Assembly: GCF_000315625.1 (NCBI RefSeq)
Contig: NW_005434383.1
Coordinates: forward strand, 8,571-29,886
DNA: 21,316 nt
From: Guillardia theta CCMP2712
Lineage: Eukaryota; Cryptophyceae; Pyrenomonadales; Geminigeraceae
Direction: 5' to 3'
How positions within the stretch are numbered: position 1 is the first letter of the stretch; each line of letters opens with the position of its first letter. Of the stretch, positions 1-9,199 are shown in pieces. A program made the translations under genes and the position numbers. The notes below the pieces were generated by a model. That model was not told where the DNA came from. It made no database searches and was given only the letters and a program-made list of their open reading frames with translations.

Positions 1-53
1 GACGGGAATGTTTCAATTGCATGTTAAGGTGACAGTATGATGTTAACATTGCC

Positions 54-3000
54 TTGCCTGATGGTATAGCAGGGCCACAAGGCGCAACAGGACCCCAAGG
101 AGCAACAGGACCCCAAGGCGCAACAGGACCACAAGGAGCAACAGGACCCCAAGGAGCAACAGGACCACAAGGCGCAACAGGACCCCAAGGAGCAACAGGA
201 CCCCAAGGAGCAACAGGACCCCAAGGAGCTACAGGGCCCCAAGGCGCAACAGGAGCACAAGGACCAGCAGGAGCAACAGGACCAACCGGAGCCACAGGTG
301 CAGCAGGTCAAGCCGGCATCAATTGTCCAGAGATAATATTATTCGATAGTCAAAATAATGAGCTAGTAAGATTTGGCGATTCAAGTGTTTCATCTCAAAA
401 CGTAATATTACCTAACCCAGCAGGAGGAGACGGAACAGTATATTCATTTGATACAGATGACTTTTATCTAGATTTAAGTAATAAGGTTTTTATTTTAGGC
501 GGTGAAGGGGTTATAAATACCTATAACACAAGCGACAATAATCTTAATATTTTCTATAACAAAAATATCAAACTAAAATTAGGAATATCAACATATGATT
601 TCAATATCTATAATGATATTTATTTTTACAAAACATTATCTAATGCTTCATATCTAGTTAAAAAAAATAACAATGTTGATATTACACCTTCTTTGTTTGT
701 ATGGTATAAGTTCAATAATGACACAAAAGATTCAATAAATGGATATGATTTGAATACTAAGTCATTTGGTGCATATGCAATATTACCTACAACATCGCCT
801 ACATATACCATAAATAATATTGATACTAATTATGCCTATATATTATTTCCTTGTGTTTCACCAACACAATCTATTGCCACAATAACTTTTAATGACACAA
901 TGATTATTGATGTTTTAATTGTTGCGGGTGGTGGTGGTGGTGGAAGCAATGGAGGAGGTGGAGGAGCTGGAGGAATTATTTACCTTACGGGTTTATCTGT
1001 ATCTAGTGGGACAGTTAAAATAATAAAGGTCGGAGCTGGTGGAGCTGGTGGAATAAGTAATGGTAATGGTGTGATAGGTTATAATAGTGAATATGATACA
1101 AATCAAGCTAGAGGCGGCGGCGGAGGGGGTGGTTTAACGAGTAAATATGGTAGTAGTGGTGGGTCTGGTGGTGGGAGTATAGGGGTTGCGTATGGTGGCA
1201 ATTGGGTAACTGGTCAAGGAAACTATGGAGGATATAGCTCCGCATCTACTACATCCGCAGCGGGTGGCGGTGGTGGTAAGGGTGGTGCTGGTGGTATTGC
1301 CTCGTTAGGACGAGGAGGAAATGGCGGGTCTGGTTCTTCATATAATTTAAGAGGTGCAAATATCACTTATGGCGGAGGTGGAGGAGGCGGGGGCGATTCA
1401 ACGTATGGTTTAGGTGGCAGTGGTGGTGGAGGTCGAGGTGGTACAATATCAATGGGTCCACTGGCTGGTTCAAATGGCTTGGGTGGTGGTGGTGGTGGTA
1501 GTAAAAGTTCAACATTCGCAGGAGGAAGAGGAGGCGATGGAGTTGTAATCATAAAGTTCAATAGATTGACAAATTATTCTGATTTTTCATTTCAGAATAA
1601 CGATGTCGTAAGGTTAAACTATAGCATATTATCATTAAATGTAACAACTCCTGCAATAAAAGAAACATCATCAACTGTGCCACTAATAACAAGCACAAAT
1701 AATGATATTTGTATAAGCTTTTGGTTAAAAATAACTGGATTTAGAACACAAAATGATGAAAAAATTATAACTAGTTTGAATAATGCGATATATATCAAGA
1801 GAAACAATGGTGATTTTTATTTTACTTTTGATAATGGTAATAATATATCTATTGTATCTGGAAAATATAGTGTGTCAGACTGGCAACATTTTGTATTTCA
1901 AAAAAATGATTTGACATCAGAATGTTATATTGATTCAGTGAAACAGACAATAACGAATTCGACAACAAGCTTAACATTGACAAGCAGTCAAATAAAAATT
2001 GGCCCATTCATTGGAAATCTTCAAAATTTGAAGATATACAGTAAGGCATTAACTCAAGATGAGATAAACAAAGAGTTTGATTATTTAGGAGATGGACCAT
2101 TACAAATAATAGGATATACACACCCATACAAAAATGCAGAAATAGATGAGAAAATAAATAATGTCATTGCTAACTCAGGATATAGCGACGTTGAAACTCA
2201 AGCATATTTAACAGCCAATAATTATGCTAGAATATCAGATATACCAACGGCTTATACAGATACAGACACACAAGCCTATTTAACAGCCAATAACTACGCT
2301 ACAATATCAGATATACCAACGGCTTATACAGATACAGACACACAAGCCTATTTAACAGCTAATAACTACGCTACAATATCAGATATACCAACGGCTTATA
2401 CAGATACAGACACACAAGCCTATTTAACAGCTAATAACTACGCTACAATATCAGATATACCAACGGCTTATACAGATACAGACACACAAGCCTATTTAAC
2501 AGCTAATAACTACGCTACAATATCAGATATACCAACTAGTTTTGAATATAATCAAATAACAAATTTTCCTACAGATATAATATTGACTGTTTCTTCGGAT
2601 TTCAATGTTGATAATAATCAGCTAAATTTTACAAAAATTATAAGCTATAATGATTTAGATGATAAGCCTTCATTCTTTTCATCGACAGACCAATATATAC
2701 AGTCTATTAATACAGAGTATTTTGAAATATCAGAAAATAGATTATCTTTGAATTATATACCTATAAGCACAACAAACCAATACATAAAATCTGTGAATCA
2801 ACAGTTTAAAGTTATTGATGGTCAACTGCAATTAGATAATTTTGGAGCCTCAATTCATTTAAAATCTGATAACAGTCTATCATATCTGAAATTAGAGAGT
2901 GGTTTAAATATTAGTAAATTCCCTATTTTATGGTACAGATTTGACCAAGACTATAGCATTATTAAGAATTATGGAACATTAGGAGACACATATAATTTGC

Positions 3001-5231
3001 AATCATCTGTTACGGCCCCGTCCTATGGTGGCCAATCTGCTTATGGTTCATCGTGTGCGACTTTTAATAGGTCATCAAATCAATATTTTCTAAAGAACAT
3101 AACAGGAAACACGTTTTTAGATGGAGATGTTACAATAAGCTTTTTTGTTAGGTTTGCAACATGGAGCAGCAATTATATATGTTCGATTGTAAATAATAGC
3201 TCAAATGGTCTTATTATTCGTTTATCATCAACTAACGGAACAGTTAATTTTGGTTTTATAAATAATGGCACGCAAACAGTTGTGAATTTAGTAAAATCAA
3301 ACCCATCTAATTATCTTAATGCATGGGTTCATATTTCATTTAGGATAACAGCTTTAGGAAATTTTAGATATGGGTTCAATCTGAATTCATCTGAATATTC
3401 TGATGATTTAGTCGCTAACAATAACTTACAAAATAAAACGACCTTATACCTTGGATATGGTACAGGGGCAAATTTCTATAGTGGCGATATAGATGACTTT
3501 AGAATTTATAACAGATATCTAACAGATGCTGAACTCGATTTAATCAGAGATAACAAGGCTTCAACATATATTGAAGAAAAACAAATTAAAGATGTACCTT
3601 ATATATTTTTTAATAATATAAACGAGCCTGAGAATGTGGCTTTATACATTGAGAAAAATAATTTTATTATATCTAGTTCTTGTTCTGGCGGCAGTAGCAT
3701 AATTTTAAAGACTGGTTCAACAGATATATTTGAGAATGCCCAAGAAAGATTAAAAATAGGTATTGATAAGATTTCCTCAACTGTTAATATTGAGACTACA
3801 GGCACATTAAAATCTGCTGGTTTCATATGTAATGGAAACATTGCATTAACGGGAAACATTTTCAAAAATGGAACAAATATAACTGAATTTGATGTTAATC
3901 TTCAAAATTACTATACTAAGTATGAAATTGACTCCTTTTTATTAAATATAGGAGCTGGTAATAGTGGTGATTCTTTTTGGACATTGAATCCAAATGGTTT
4001 GTATTATATGGGTACTGTTGGGATTGGTACCAGTTACCCAACTGAGATTTTTGATGTAAATGGATGTATCGGGGTGGCAGGTGGAAATGCTGTATATAAC
4101 CCAGATAACTCGGTTGATGCTATTAATCTTGGACGGACATATTTTGCATTAAAACGTAATGGGACCATAAATGATTGGTGTTATATTCGCCAGTTAGACA
4201 CAAGTGATAATTACAAGTTATCATTTGATTTTCATAATGATGGTGAGGCTCGTCTTGCCTTAAGAAAGATAAATTCTTCACAAAATCCAGATTTAGTATT
4301 TGAATGCTTTTCATTCGATGATTATAAAATATCTATACACGGCCGCGATGCTATACGTGGAAACAGTACAGATGATACATATCTTAGATTAAATGAAAGT
4401 GGGGATTTTACTAGCGGTGTTTATACAAAATATAACTTTAGATGTGACGGATTGATTATCTTAAATAATAAAATTGCATTAACAAGTAATGATACATACC
4501 TAAAATTAAATAATAACAACGATTTCGCTGATGGTGTTCAATGTCAAGGAAATTTTAATGTTATTGGAAATGTCTCATCATCAGGAGCTATAAACTGTTC
4601 ATCTGTTTCATCATCAGGAGCTATAAGCTGTTCATCTGTCTCATCATCAGGAGCTATAAGCTGTTCATCTGTCTCATCATCAGGAGCTATAAGCTGTTCA
4701 TCTGTGTCATCATCAGGAGCTATAAGCTGTTCATCTGTGTCATCATCAGGAGCTATAAGCTGTTCATCTGTGTCATCATCAGGAGTCGTTAGCTGTTCAT
4801 CTGTGTCATCATCAGGAGCTATTACCTGTTCAGGTGCCACAATGAATGGCGATGTTGCGATTGGCAGGGTGATGTCATCATCTGTTTGTAGGAGAACCAC
4901 TGTAACATTCACCACTGAATCGGCCAATTATTATCAATATAACCTCGATTTTAGGAATTATGTGAATAAGTCAGCAACCGCAGGCGATGATGTTTATATT
5001 TTCAGAATAACAAGCTATCAAGCGGCTGGTGACTTTGGTGACCCCAATGTTCATAGCAGCTGTTATATGTTTTTTGAGAGCACCTATGCTGGTGGCAAAT
5101 CGCGAAGACACGTTATATATGAAAATGATGGTCGCGGTGCATTCTGGGGTAGTCTTAGTTCTGGTTCTACTCTATTTTTCAATGGTCAGGTTGCAAGAAC
5201 AATAACCTCGATTATTGAGAGTATAACATAA
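54..5231 (+). CDS. Giant collagen/LamG/glycine-rich fibre protein, 5' end unresolved
   Basis: Probable virion surface fibre or adhesin of about 1725 residues. Domains in order: collagen-like Gly-X-Y stalk (about 4-88); a LamG/concanavalin-like domain starting near 213 (LFVWYKF) and ending near 674 ([10 protein letters not shown]), interrupted by a glycine-rich stretch at about 290-500 ([11 protein letters not shown] to GVVIIKF); five copies of a 24-aa repeat (about 715-828); a second LamG-like domain (about 956-1167, ILWYRF to [12 protein letters not shown]); a region resembling phage tail-fibre segments; eight 11-aa [11 protein letters not shown] repeats (1507-1594); and a C-terminal head of about 130 residues. 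The frame opens after a TGA at 30-32 and has no ATG before the stalk. Position 54 is TTG, unlikely as a start in a eukaryotic virus, so the true start lies upstream, behind a frameshift, or outside the window. Function is inferred from architecture. A TAA stop is followed by a GC hairpin. Confidence 0.88.
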   Translation: MPDGIAGPQGATGPQGATGPQGATGPQGATGPQGATGPQGATGPQGATGPQGATGPQGATGPQGATGAQGPAGATGPTGATGAAGQAGINCPEIILFDSQNNELVRFGDSSVSSQNVILPNPAGGDGTVYSFDTDDFYLDLSNKVFILGGEGVINTYNTSDNNLNIFYNKNIKLKLGISTYDFNIYNDIYFYKTLSNASYLVKKNNNVDITPSLFVWYKFNNDTKDSINGYDLNTKSFGAYAILPTTSPTYTINNIDTNYAYILFPCVSPTQSIATITFNDTMIIDVLIVAGGGGGGSNGGGGGAGGIIYLTGLSVSSGTVKIIKVGAGGAGGISNGNGVIGYNSEYDTNQARGGGGGGGLTSKYGSSGGSGGGSIGVAYGGNWVTGQGNYGGYSSASTTSAAGGGGGKGGAGGIASLGRGGNGGSGSSYNLRGANITYGGGGGGGGDSTYGLGGSGGGGRGGTISMGPLAGSNGLGGGGGGSKSSTFAGGRGGDGVVIIKFNRLTNYSDFSFQNNDVVRLNYSILSLNVTTPAIKETSSTVPLITSTNNDICISFWLKITGFRTQNDEKIITSLNNAIYIKRNNGDFYFTFDNGNNISIVSGKYSVSDWQHFVFQKNDLTSECYIDSVKQTITNSTTSLTLTSSQIKIGPFIGNLQNLKIYSKALTQDEINKEFDYLGDGPLQIIGYTHPYKNAEIDEKINNVIANSGYSDVETQAYLTANNYARISDIPTAYTDTDTQAYLTANNYATISDIPTAYTDTDTQAYLTANNYATISDIPTAYTDTDTQAYLTANNYATISDIPTAYTDTDTQAYLTANNYATISDIPTSFEYNQITNFPTDIILTVSSDFNVDNNQLNFTKIISYNDLDDKPSFFSSTDQYIQSINTEYFEISENRLSLNYIPISTTNQYIKSVNQQFKVIDGQLQLDNFGASIHLKSDNSLSYLKLESGLNISKFPILWYRFDQDYSIIKNYGTLGDTYNLQSSVTAPSYGGQSAYGSSCATFNRSSNQYFLKNITGNTFLDGDVTISFFVRFATWSSNYICSIVNNSSNGLIIRLSSTNGTVNFGFINNGTQTVVNLVKSNPSNYLNAWVHISFRITALGNFRYGFNLNSSEYSDDLVANNNLQNKTTLYLGYGTGANFYSGDIDDFRIYNRYLTDAELDLIRDNKASTYIEEKQIKDVPYIFFNNINEPENVALYIEKNNFIISSSCSGGSSIILKTGSTDIFENAQERLKIGIDKISSTVNIETTGTLKSAGFICNGNIALTGNIFKNGTNITEFDVNLQNYYTKYEIDSFLLNIGAGNSGDSFWTLNPNGLYYMGTVGIGTSYPTEIFDVNGCIGVAGGNAVYNPDNSVDAINLGRTYFALKRNGTINDWCYIRQLDTSDNYKLSFDFHNDGEARLALRKINSSQNPDLVFECFSFDDYKISIHGRDAIRGNSTDDTYLRLNESGDFTSGVYTKYNFRCDGLIILNNKIALTSNDTYLKLNNNNDFADGVQCQGNFNVIGNVSSSGAINCSSVSSSGAISCSSVSSSGAISCSSVSSSGAISCSSVSSSGAISCSSVSSSGAISCSSVSSSGVVSCSSVSSSGAITCSGATMNGDVAIGRVMSSSVCRRTTVTFTTESANYYQYNLDFRNYVNKSATAGDDVYIFRITSYQAAGDFGDPNVHSSCYMFFESTYAGGKSRRHVIYENDGRGAFWGSLSSGSTLFFNGQVARTITSIIESIT
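72..251 (+). repeat. Ten 18-nt units encoding collagen-like GPQGAT
   Basis: Ten consecutive GPQGAT hexapeptides are encoded by 18-nt units that differ mainly at third positions (CCC/CCA, GGA/GGC, GCA/GCT). Gly-X-Y continues less regularly to about 315. Collagen-like triplets are common in virophage, PLV and giant-virus fibre proteins and form trimeric stalks. Near-identity of the units points to recent slippage or recombinational growth. Confidence 0.95.
2196..2537 (+). repeat. 72-nt tandem repeat (24 aa) in the fibre gene
   Basis: Units begin at 2196, 2268, 2340, 2412 and 2484; the last is cut short after 54 nt. Each full unit encodes [20 protein letters not shown] plus TDTD. Copies 2 to 5 are almost identical in DNA, while copy 1 carries a few substitutions (for example AR for AT). 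The segment lies between the two LamG-like domains and probably acts as a spacer or shaft. Confidence 0.95.
4572..4835 (+). repeat. 33-nt tandem repeat (11 aa) in the fibre shaft
   Basis: Eight units start every 33 nt from 4572 to 4803. The consensus is [11 protein letters not shown]; variants include INC in the first, VVS in the seventh and ITCSG in the last. The alternating small/polar pattern with a glycine turn resembles the beta-helical shafts of phage and giant-virus fibres. One cysteine per rung, aligned at 11-residue spacing, is unusual. Nucleotide identity between units is very high. Confidence 0.93.
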
Positions 5232-5254
5232 ATGGTCCAAAAATAAAATAAATA

Positions 5255-5280
5255 GCGAGGGGGTTCCGCCCCCCTGCGAC
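5255..5280 (+). terminator. GC-rich hairpin downstream of the fibre gene
   Basis: Stem GGGGG (5259-5263) pairs with CCCCC (5270-5274) across a short TTCCG-containing loop, flanked by GCGA on the left and GCGAC on the right. It starts about 25 bp after the fibre stop, in an otherwise AT-rich spacer of 140 bp. Its position suggests a transcript 3'-end signal, as hairpins are in mimivirus-type viruses. Related hairpins occur at 18495 and 20997, so it may instead be a dispersed palindromic element. Confidence 0.5.
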
Positions 5281-5371
5281 GGATAGATTAAAATTATATC
5301 TATATAGATTAATGCGTATTTTAGTTATCAACACATTATAAATCTCATTATTATATGTGAAGATATACTAA

Positions 5372-6352
5372 ATGACAGCATTACAAAATAGACAGCATAA
5401 AAATATCTCTGGTAATATTAAAGGCGGCGCGCGGGGACGCACCCCCGCTATGGTAACACAAAATAAAACATCCTCAAAACCGCTTATTGTAAATGTGAAG
5501 ATAGAAAACAATCTTGCATCGAAAAATGATCAATGTTGTGATGAGCAATCACAAAATATAAAAAAAACAGCTGGGCTGAGATTGCCACCCAATACAAATC
5601 AGATGTCTTATGGGCATGGCATGCGGGTTATATCTGACCCTTTCGGATCTATTAATTTTAATGAGATAAGAAGGATTGATGATCAAGGTCGTTCAATGTA
5701 TCAAACATTAAGCCGAGACATGCAAAATTATTATCAAGATGTACAAAGACAACAGACTAATTTAAATCAAATGCTTAATAATCTAATCAATCAACCAGCC
5801 ATGCCAGCCATGCAACCCATGCCACCAGCAACACCGCAGCAACCCGCACCAATTCCAGCTGCTGGAACATTGCCGACACCGCAAACATTACAATTCGGAG
5901 GCTCGGCTTTGCCAAGTGGAGCATCGCAGAGTTCAGTTGCAACTCAACAATATCAACCATTCCCACCCCCAACACCTGCGCAAGCACTAGCACCAGCAGC
6001 AACAACACAACCACAACCACAACCACCACCAACACCACCCCCGCCAGCATCACCAAGGGCCAGCATCATACAAAATCAACAGTTGCCACAAAATTTTAAT
6101 CAATTCTATAGAACTTTAACAACTCCAAATGATAGGGGTGCTTATGATAGATTCATAAGATCATTCAATGAAAATCGTCGATCAGCAACACAAAAAAGAA
6201 CATTTGATCGTTTCGGTGATCAAATGTATAAATTGCTAGAGATTGCGCTTGATCAAAATCTTATCACAAATCAAGAAACAAAGCTACATTATTTATCTCT
6301 ATTAAATGATTATCAGAATTCGCAATCAATGGCAGCGGGTGCAAGGCCTTAA
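5372..6352 (+). CDS. Pro/Gln/Ala-rich protein, unknown function
   Basis: A 326-aa protein not recognised as any family. The N-terminal 60 residues are basic and low in hydrophobics. Residues about 80-140 look helical (FNEIRRIDDQGRSMYQTLSR onwards). Residues about 145-232 are a low-complexity Pro/Gln/Ala/Thr linker built on CCA, CAA and GCA codons. The C-terminal 90 residues (RTLTTPNDRGAYDRFIRSFN to LLNDYQNSQ) look like a compact charged helical domain, probably the conserved part. It is the second gene of a rightward pair with the fibre and meets the next gene tail to tail, sharing TTAA at 6349-6352. A structural or scaffold role is possible from its position next to virion genes, but nothing in the sequence proves it. 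Confidence 0.82.
   Translation: MTALQNRQHKNISGNIKGGARGRTPAMVTQNKTSSKPLIVNVKIENNLASKNDQCCDEQSQNIKKTAGLRLPPNTNQMSYGHGMRVISDPFGSINFNEIRRIDDQGRSMYQTLSRDMQNYYQDVQRQQTNLNQMLNNLINQPAMPAMQPMPPATPQQPAPIPAAGTLPTPQTLQFGGSALPSGASQSSVATQQYQPFPPPTPAQALAPAATTQPQPQPPPTPPPPASPRASIIQNQQLPQNFNQFYRTLTTPNDRGAYDRFIRSFNENRRSATQKRTFDRFGDQMYKLLEIALDQNLITNQETKLHYLSLLNDYQNSQSMAAGARP
5431..5448. repeat. GC-rich palindrome inside the N-terminal coding region
   Basis: GCGGGG (5431-5436) pairs with CCCCGC (5443-5448) around a 6-nt loop, in frame within codons for GGARGRTP. The local GC content is far above the surrounding AT-rich DNA. It resembles, without matching exactly, the intergenic GC hairpins elsewhere in the window. 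Confidence 0.45.
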
Positions 6353-7035
6353 GCAATCTTATTTATGCCTGTGTTGCTCATAGGCAATAAATTTTTGATT
6401 GTTGCCTCTGGCGGTGTATAATTGACTTGGTCTTCATCATAGTCATATATGATCAATCTTAAATTAAATTCTGAACCCTTGACTAAGCCATAATTTAGTA
6501 AAATATCGGCAGATCCAACGATGGTATATTTGTTTTGAAATGTTAAGACTAACTCATTTTTTGCGAAATCGCTTGATCTTAATTCAAATGAATTCAATTC
6601 CAAATCATTATTTTTATAGTGATATATCAAGCTTTGATAAGGTTGAGATGCAAAACCGCCTGCTCCAGTGCCTACAGTGACGACTTGATGCTGATTATCA
6701 AAGTATTTGCTAAATAATTTTAAATGTGCTTTATTGCTAGATAGATATTGATTTTTTACTGATATGCTCGGAGTGAATAGATTGACAGTCTCGACAATAA
6801 ATTCATTCTGATTATGTGCTAAGAGTATTTTTAAATCAAATTCATCTATTGCAATTTTGCAATTTCGTGAGAACTCAACAGGAATATTTAGATGAATTCT
6901 ATAATCATTGATAAAATCGGATATTTGCGGAGGGTTCCCCTTATTGGAATACTGCGAAGTTTCAAAGCTTTGAATATTTGAGCTATCAATATCTATGATA
7001 TAACTATTCTTCAATTTGAAATATTGCCCAGACAT
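6349..7035 (-). CDS. Beta-rich putative minor capsid protein
   Basis: A 228-aa protein rich in alternating hydrophobic/polar stretches typical of beta sandwiches, with no signal peptide or membrane segment. The N-terminal pattern (an IDSSN-like turn, then RIHLNIPVEFSRNCKIAIDE) resembles that of the penton-like protein at 12256-13152 (ISSKNR, then DEYLTVSLKNFSM). Both could be single-jelly-roll vertex or minor capsid proteins, as PLVs and virophages encode next to the capsid gene. It is the last gene of the capsid/packaging array. The start is preceded by a TATATAAATAA leader. Family assignment is by pattern only and could be wrong. Confidence 0.75.
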   Translation of the reverse strand: MSGQYFKLKNSYIIDIDSSNIQSFETSQYSNKGNPPQISDFINDYRIHLNIPVEFSRNCKIAIDEFDLKILLAHNQNEFIVETVNLFTPSISVKNQYLSSNKAHLKLFSKYFDNQHQVVTVGTGAGGFASQPYQSLIYHYKNNDLELNSFELRSSDFAKNELVLTFQNKYTIVGSADILLNYGLVKGSEFNLRLIIYDYDEDQVNYTPPEATIKNLLPMSNTGINKIA

Positions 7036-7054
7036 TTATTTATATATCCATATT

Positions 7055-7330
7055 TTATTCTTGTGCCTCGATAGGGCATAATTGAATGCCTTCATATATT
7101 TCACCTTTGAAATATGATTTTTGCAATTGATCCCCTTTGTCATCATTTATTTCATTGTTCATCAATAGATTGACACAACCTAAATGAATTAAGAAATCAT
7201 CTAAATTAGGAAATCGTTTCTTTGCCTCGTCAAAATATTTCTTATACAATTCTTTATCATATGGCAATTCTTCCCTCTCTTGTTCAATGGCATCAATTGC
7301 TGCCGTTTGTGTTATTGTTTCCTCCATCAT
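7055..7330 (-). CDS. Small acidic protein downstream of the packaging ATPase
   Basis: A protein of about 91 aa from the chosen ATG at 7330 (MMEETITQTAA); a second ATG follows at 7327. The frame stays open upstream to 7402, but those residues (ILIVSLDIKNLILIIKTL) lie wholly inside the ATPase C-terminal coding region and look like a frame shadow, so the shorter start is preferred. This still overlaps the ATPase gene by 38 bp. The product is acidic, mostly helical and soluble (LPYDKELYKKYFDEAKKRFP, then LDDFLIHLGCVN). No family was recognised. Its place between the ATPase and a minor capsid candidate suggests a virion assembly role, which is inference only. Confidence 0.7.
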   Translation of the reverse strand: MMEETITQTAAIDAIEQEREELPYDKELYKKYFDEAKKRFPNLDDFLIHLGCVNLLMNNEINDDKGDQLQKSYFKGEIYEGIQLCPIEAQE

Positions 7331-8267
7331 TGCTAGCGTCTTTATTATTAGAATTAGATTTTTTATATCTAATGATACGATCAAAATTAAGCTTGAAGAC
7401 ATTCTCTTTTTTCTGTGTTGTATCTACAACAAGCGCATCGTGTGGGTTATCTGCTGTTGCAAACTCATATAATCTTTCAAAATCTTCAATTGTTATCAAG
7501 CCTGATATGTTCTCGTAAATGTCTTCCATCACGATTTTTTTTGAGGCAAATTTGAACAGAACATAAACCGATGTATTGACTCTTATTGATTTATTGATTG
7601 CTTTCAGATTCTGGGCACAAATGAAGAACTGGCAGCGCATGTGACGAGAGTTCAATATTGCTTTAACAAGTGAATTTTTGCGGCTGTTCTTAAATGCGTT
7701 AGATCCCAAACAATCATCTAGAATTACATTATTGACAACCCCATTGGGATATCTTGGCTTGTTTGGTAAGTCCTTGGGATTCTTGAAATCATTGATAAAT
7801 AACATCTGCAGATCTTCGGGATCCATTGATTCAATCTTTGATAAAGGCGTTTTCTGAAACTTCAGATAAGCCTTTTTATATTTTAAATATTTCTCTGTCT
7901 CTTCTGCTTCTCTTTTAATATCCTCTAAAACCTCATCTAACTTTTCTTCTGTAAATTCATTTATTATATCATCATCGTCTAAGCTATTTAAGACAGTAAA
8001 AACAGGGTTCGCATCGTATGTCGGACTAAATAGAATAGTTCTAATTGCTACCTTATCGCCTGTCTCAGGATCAATATAACCAAATTTTTCAAAGTTGCTT
8101 ATCATCTTAGTCACTGCGTAAGTCTTCCCTGAGCCTCTCATGCCAACAGCAAGACATACACAATAAGGCTTCGGTAGATTATTGTCAGTCTGCGGATAGA
8201 TCAACTTTTTAAAGGGCTTAGGTCTATTGTCCAAATATTTTATTTGTATTGTCTCGATATCAGTCAT
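7293..8267 (-). CDS. Genome-packaging ATPase, FtsK/HerA (A32-like) family
   Basis: A 324-aa P-loop ATPase that would pump viral DNA into preformed capsids. Walker A is GMRGSGKT (42-49), Walker B is VILDD (181-185), and the following RHMRCQFFICAQN (208-220) matches the conserved strand with its sensor Gln that is typical of A32/FtsK-HerA viral ATPases. The C-terminal tail is low-complexity Asn/Ser/Gly (304-324) and overlaps the next gene. Length fits the PLV/virophage/NCLDV family. An acidic helical insertion (about 95-150, many Asp/Glu/Lys) separates the Walker motifs. The gene sits within the leftward capsid array, as in related viruses. This is one of the firmest calls in the window. Confidence 0.95.
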   Translation of the reverse strand: MTDIETIQIKYLDNRPKPFKKLIYPQTDNNLPKPYCVCLAVGMRGSGKTYAVTKMISNFEKFGYIDPETGDKVAIRTILFSPTYDANPVFTVLNSLDDDDIINEFTEEKLDEVLEDIKREAEETEKYLKYKKAYLKFQKTPLSKIESMDPEDLQMLFINDFKNPKDLPNKPRYPNGVVNNVILDDCLGSNAFKNSRKNSLVKAILNSRHMRCQFFICAQNLKAINKSIRVNTSVYVLFKFASKKIVMEDIYENISGLITIEDFERLYEFATADNPHDALVVDTTQKKENVFKLNFDRIIRYKKSNSNNKDASNDGGNNNTNGSN

Positions 8268-8278
8268 TTATTAGAACG

Positions 8279-8818
8279 TTACAAAAAATTTGAATGGCCA
8301 AATAGATTCATTGCTGACAGGCGGAGACGCTCACGCTCTAGCTGTTGCCTTAAGCTATTGTCGCTCTCTGTTTTTATCTGTGATCGGATTGATGGTGTGG
8401 TTTGTTGTTGTGGTGTGCTCTGTAGATTTCTATAATCTGCTTTCAATCTGTTATATTTCTCTTTGTAATATTTGGCATCTTTTATTATAAAGTCTTGAGG
8501 CAATGCCTTTTTTTGCTGTTCTATCTTTTGATCAACTAATTTATCGATCTCTTGGGCTTGCTCTAGAACCTCCTTATGTTTCAATTGTTTATTTAATCTT
8601 GATTTTGGGTTTGCCTCGGCTAATTGTTGCTTTTTCTGTTTTGCCAATTCTCTACATTTTGCAAGATGATTTAATTGCTCTTGTGTCATCACTCTTTTTT
8701 TTGCTTGTTTTGGTGGTTCTTGTAATTCTTGTGGTTCTTGCTCGATATGTTCTTCAACCTCATCAATAGATGAAGCTTCAATATCGACATTTTGCGCTTG
8801 CTTGCTATTTCTACCCAT
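8279..8818 (-). CDS. Gln/Lys-rich coiled-coil protein
   Basis: 179 aa from the ATG at 8818 (MGRNSKQAQ). A longer in-frame start at 8848 adds only a hydrophobic decapeptide encoded in the AT-rich leader and is less likely. The protein is highly charged and largely helical: an acidic N-terminus (about 15-40), then Lys/Gln/Glu-rich heptad-like helices (about 45-125) and a Gln-rich C-terminal helix. No membrane segment or catalytic motif is visible. It lies between the packaging ATPase and a small unknown gene in the same leftward array. A scaffold or core DNA-associated protein would fit the composition, but no family was recognised. Confidence 0.75.
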   Translation of the reverse strand: MGRNSKQAQNVDIEASSIDEVEEHIEQEPQELQEPPKQAKKRVMTQEQLNHLAKCRELAKQKKQQLAEANPKSRLNKQLKHKEVLEQAQEIDKLVDQKIEQQKKALPQDFIIKDAKYYKEKYNRLKADYRNLQSTPQQQTTPSIRSQIKTESDNSLRQQLERERLRLSAMNLFGHSNFL

Positions 8819-8860
8819 TTTATAGAAATAACAGATAAAAATAATCAATAAAAATCTGTA

Positions 8861-9199
8861 TTATCTGCCATACCTTAAAGGCTTAATAGAACTAGGAGAA
8901 ACTAATTTATTGCCGACTTGAATAGGCTTATCGTTAATTGATCTTAAAGGACTGAAATTTAAATTATTATGTTCATCGTATGGAGCCCTTAAAACTTCAG
9001 GTGGACGATAATCAAGCCAAAAAGGCTTTTGGATTCTTGGGTTGATATTATTTATCTCGAATGGAAAGGCCTTTTTAAACCTTGCCGGTTTCTCCATTTT
9101 GCGCGCAACATTAAAACTCTTATCATTCTTCTCATTAATTTCAATATGCCTTTCATAATATCTATAAGATCCATTGGGTTGAAATACGCTGTCAATCAT
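8861..9199 (-). CDS. Small Pro/Asn-rich basic protein, unknown
   Basis: A 112-aa protein with many Pro, Arg, Asn and aromatic residues (FWLDYRPPEVLRAP; SPSSIKPLRYGR at the C-terminus). It has little predicted regular structure and no cysteines or membrane segments. It lies directly downstream of capsid protein 1 in the same leftward array, with 58 bp between them. Short, extended, Arg/Pro-rich proteins next to capsid genes are often cement or minor virion proteins; that is only an analogy here. No family was recognised. Confidence 0.72.
   Translation of the reverse strand: MIDSVFQPNGSYRYYERHIEINEKNDKSFNVARKMEKPARFKKAFPFEINNINPRIQKPFWLDYRPPEVLRAPYDEHNNLNFSPLRSINDKPIQVGNKLVSPSSIKPLRYGR

Noticed and set aside
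29-72. Short GT-AG intron that would join an upstream exon to the fibre frame
   Set aside because: The phase needed places an in-frame TAA at 25-27 directly before the donor, so no open exon results.
24-311. Antisense Cys/Ser/Gly-rich open frame opposite the collagen stalk
   Set aside because: It is the mirror of the GPQGAT repeat; composition is entirely explained by the repeat and it has no leader.
1367-1561. Antisense polyproline open frame
   Set aside because: Reverse complement of the glycine-rich codons of the fibre gene.
2196-2537. CRISPR-like array
   Set aside because: The 72-nt units are adjacent without unique spacers and are in frame within a large gene.
4544-4927. Antisense Asp/Glu repeat open frame of 127 aa
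   Set aside because: Reverse strand of the 33-nt repeat in the fibre gene; no independent coding sign.
7331-7402. Longer N-terminus for the small gene downstream of the ATPase
   Set aside because: The extra residues lie entirely within ATPase coding sequence and are Ile/Leu-rich shadow; the ATG pair at 7330/7327 is a better start.
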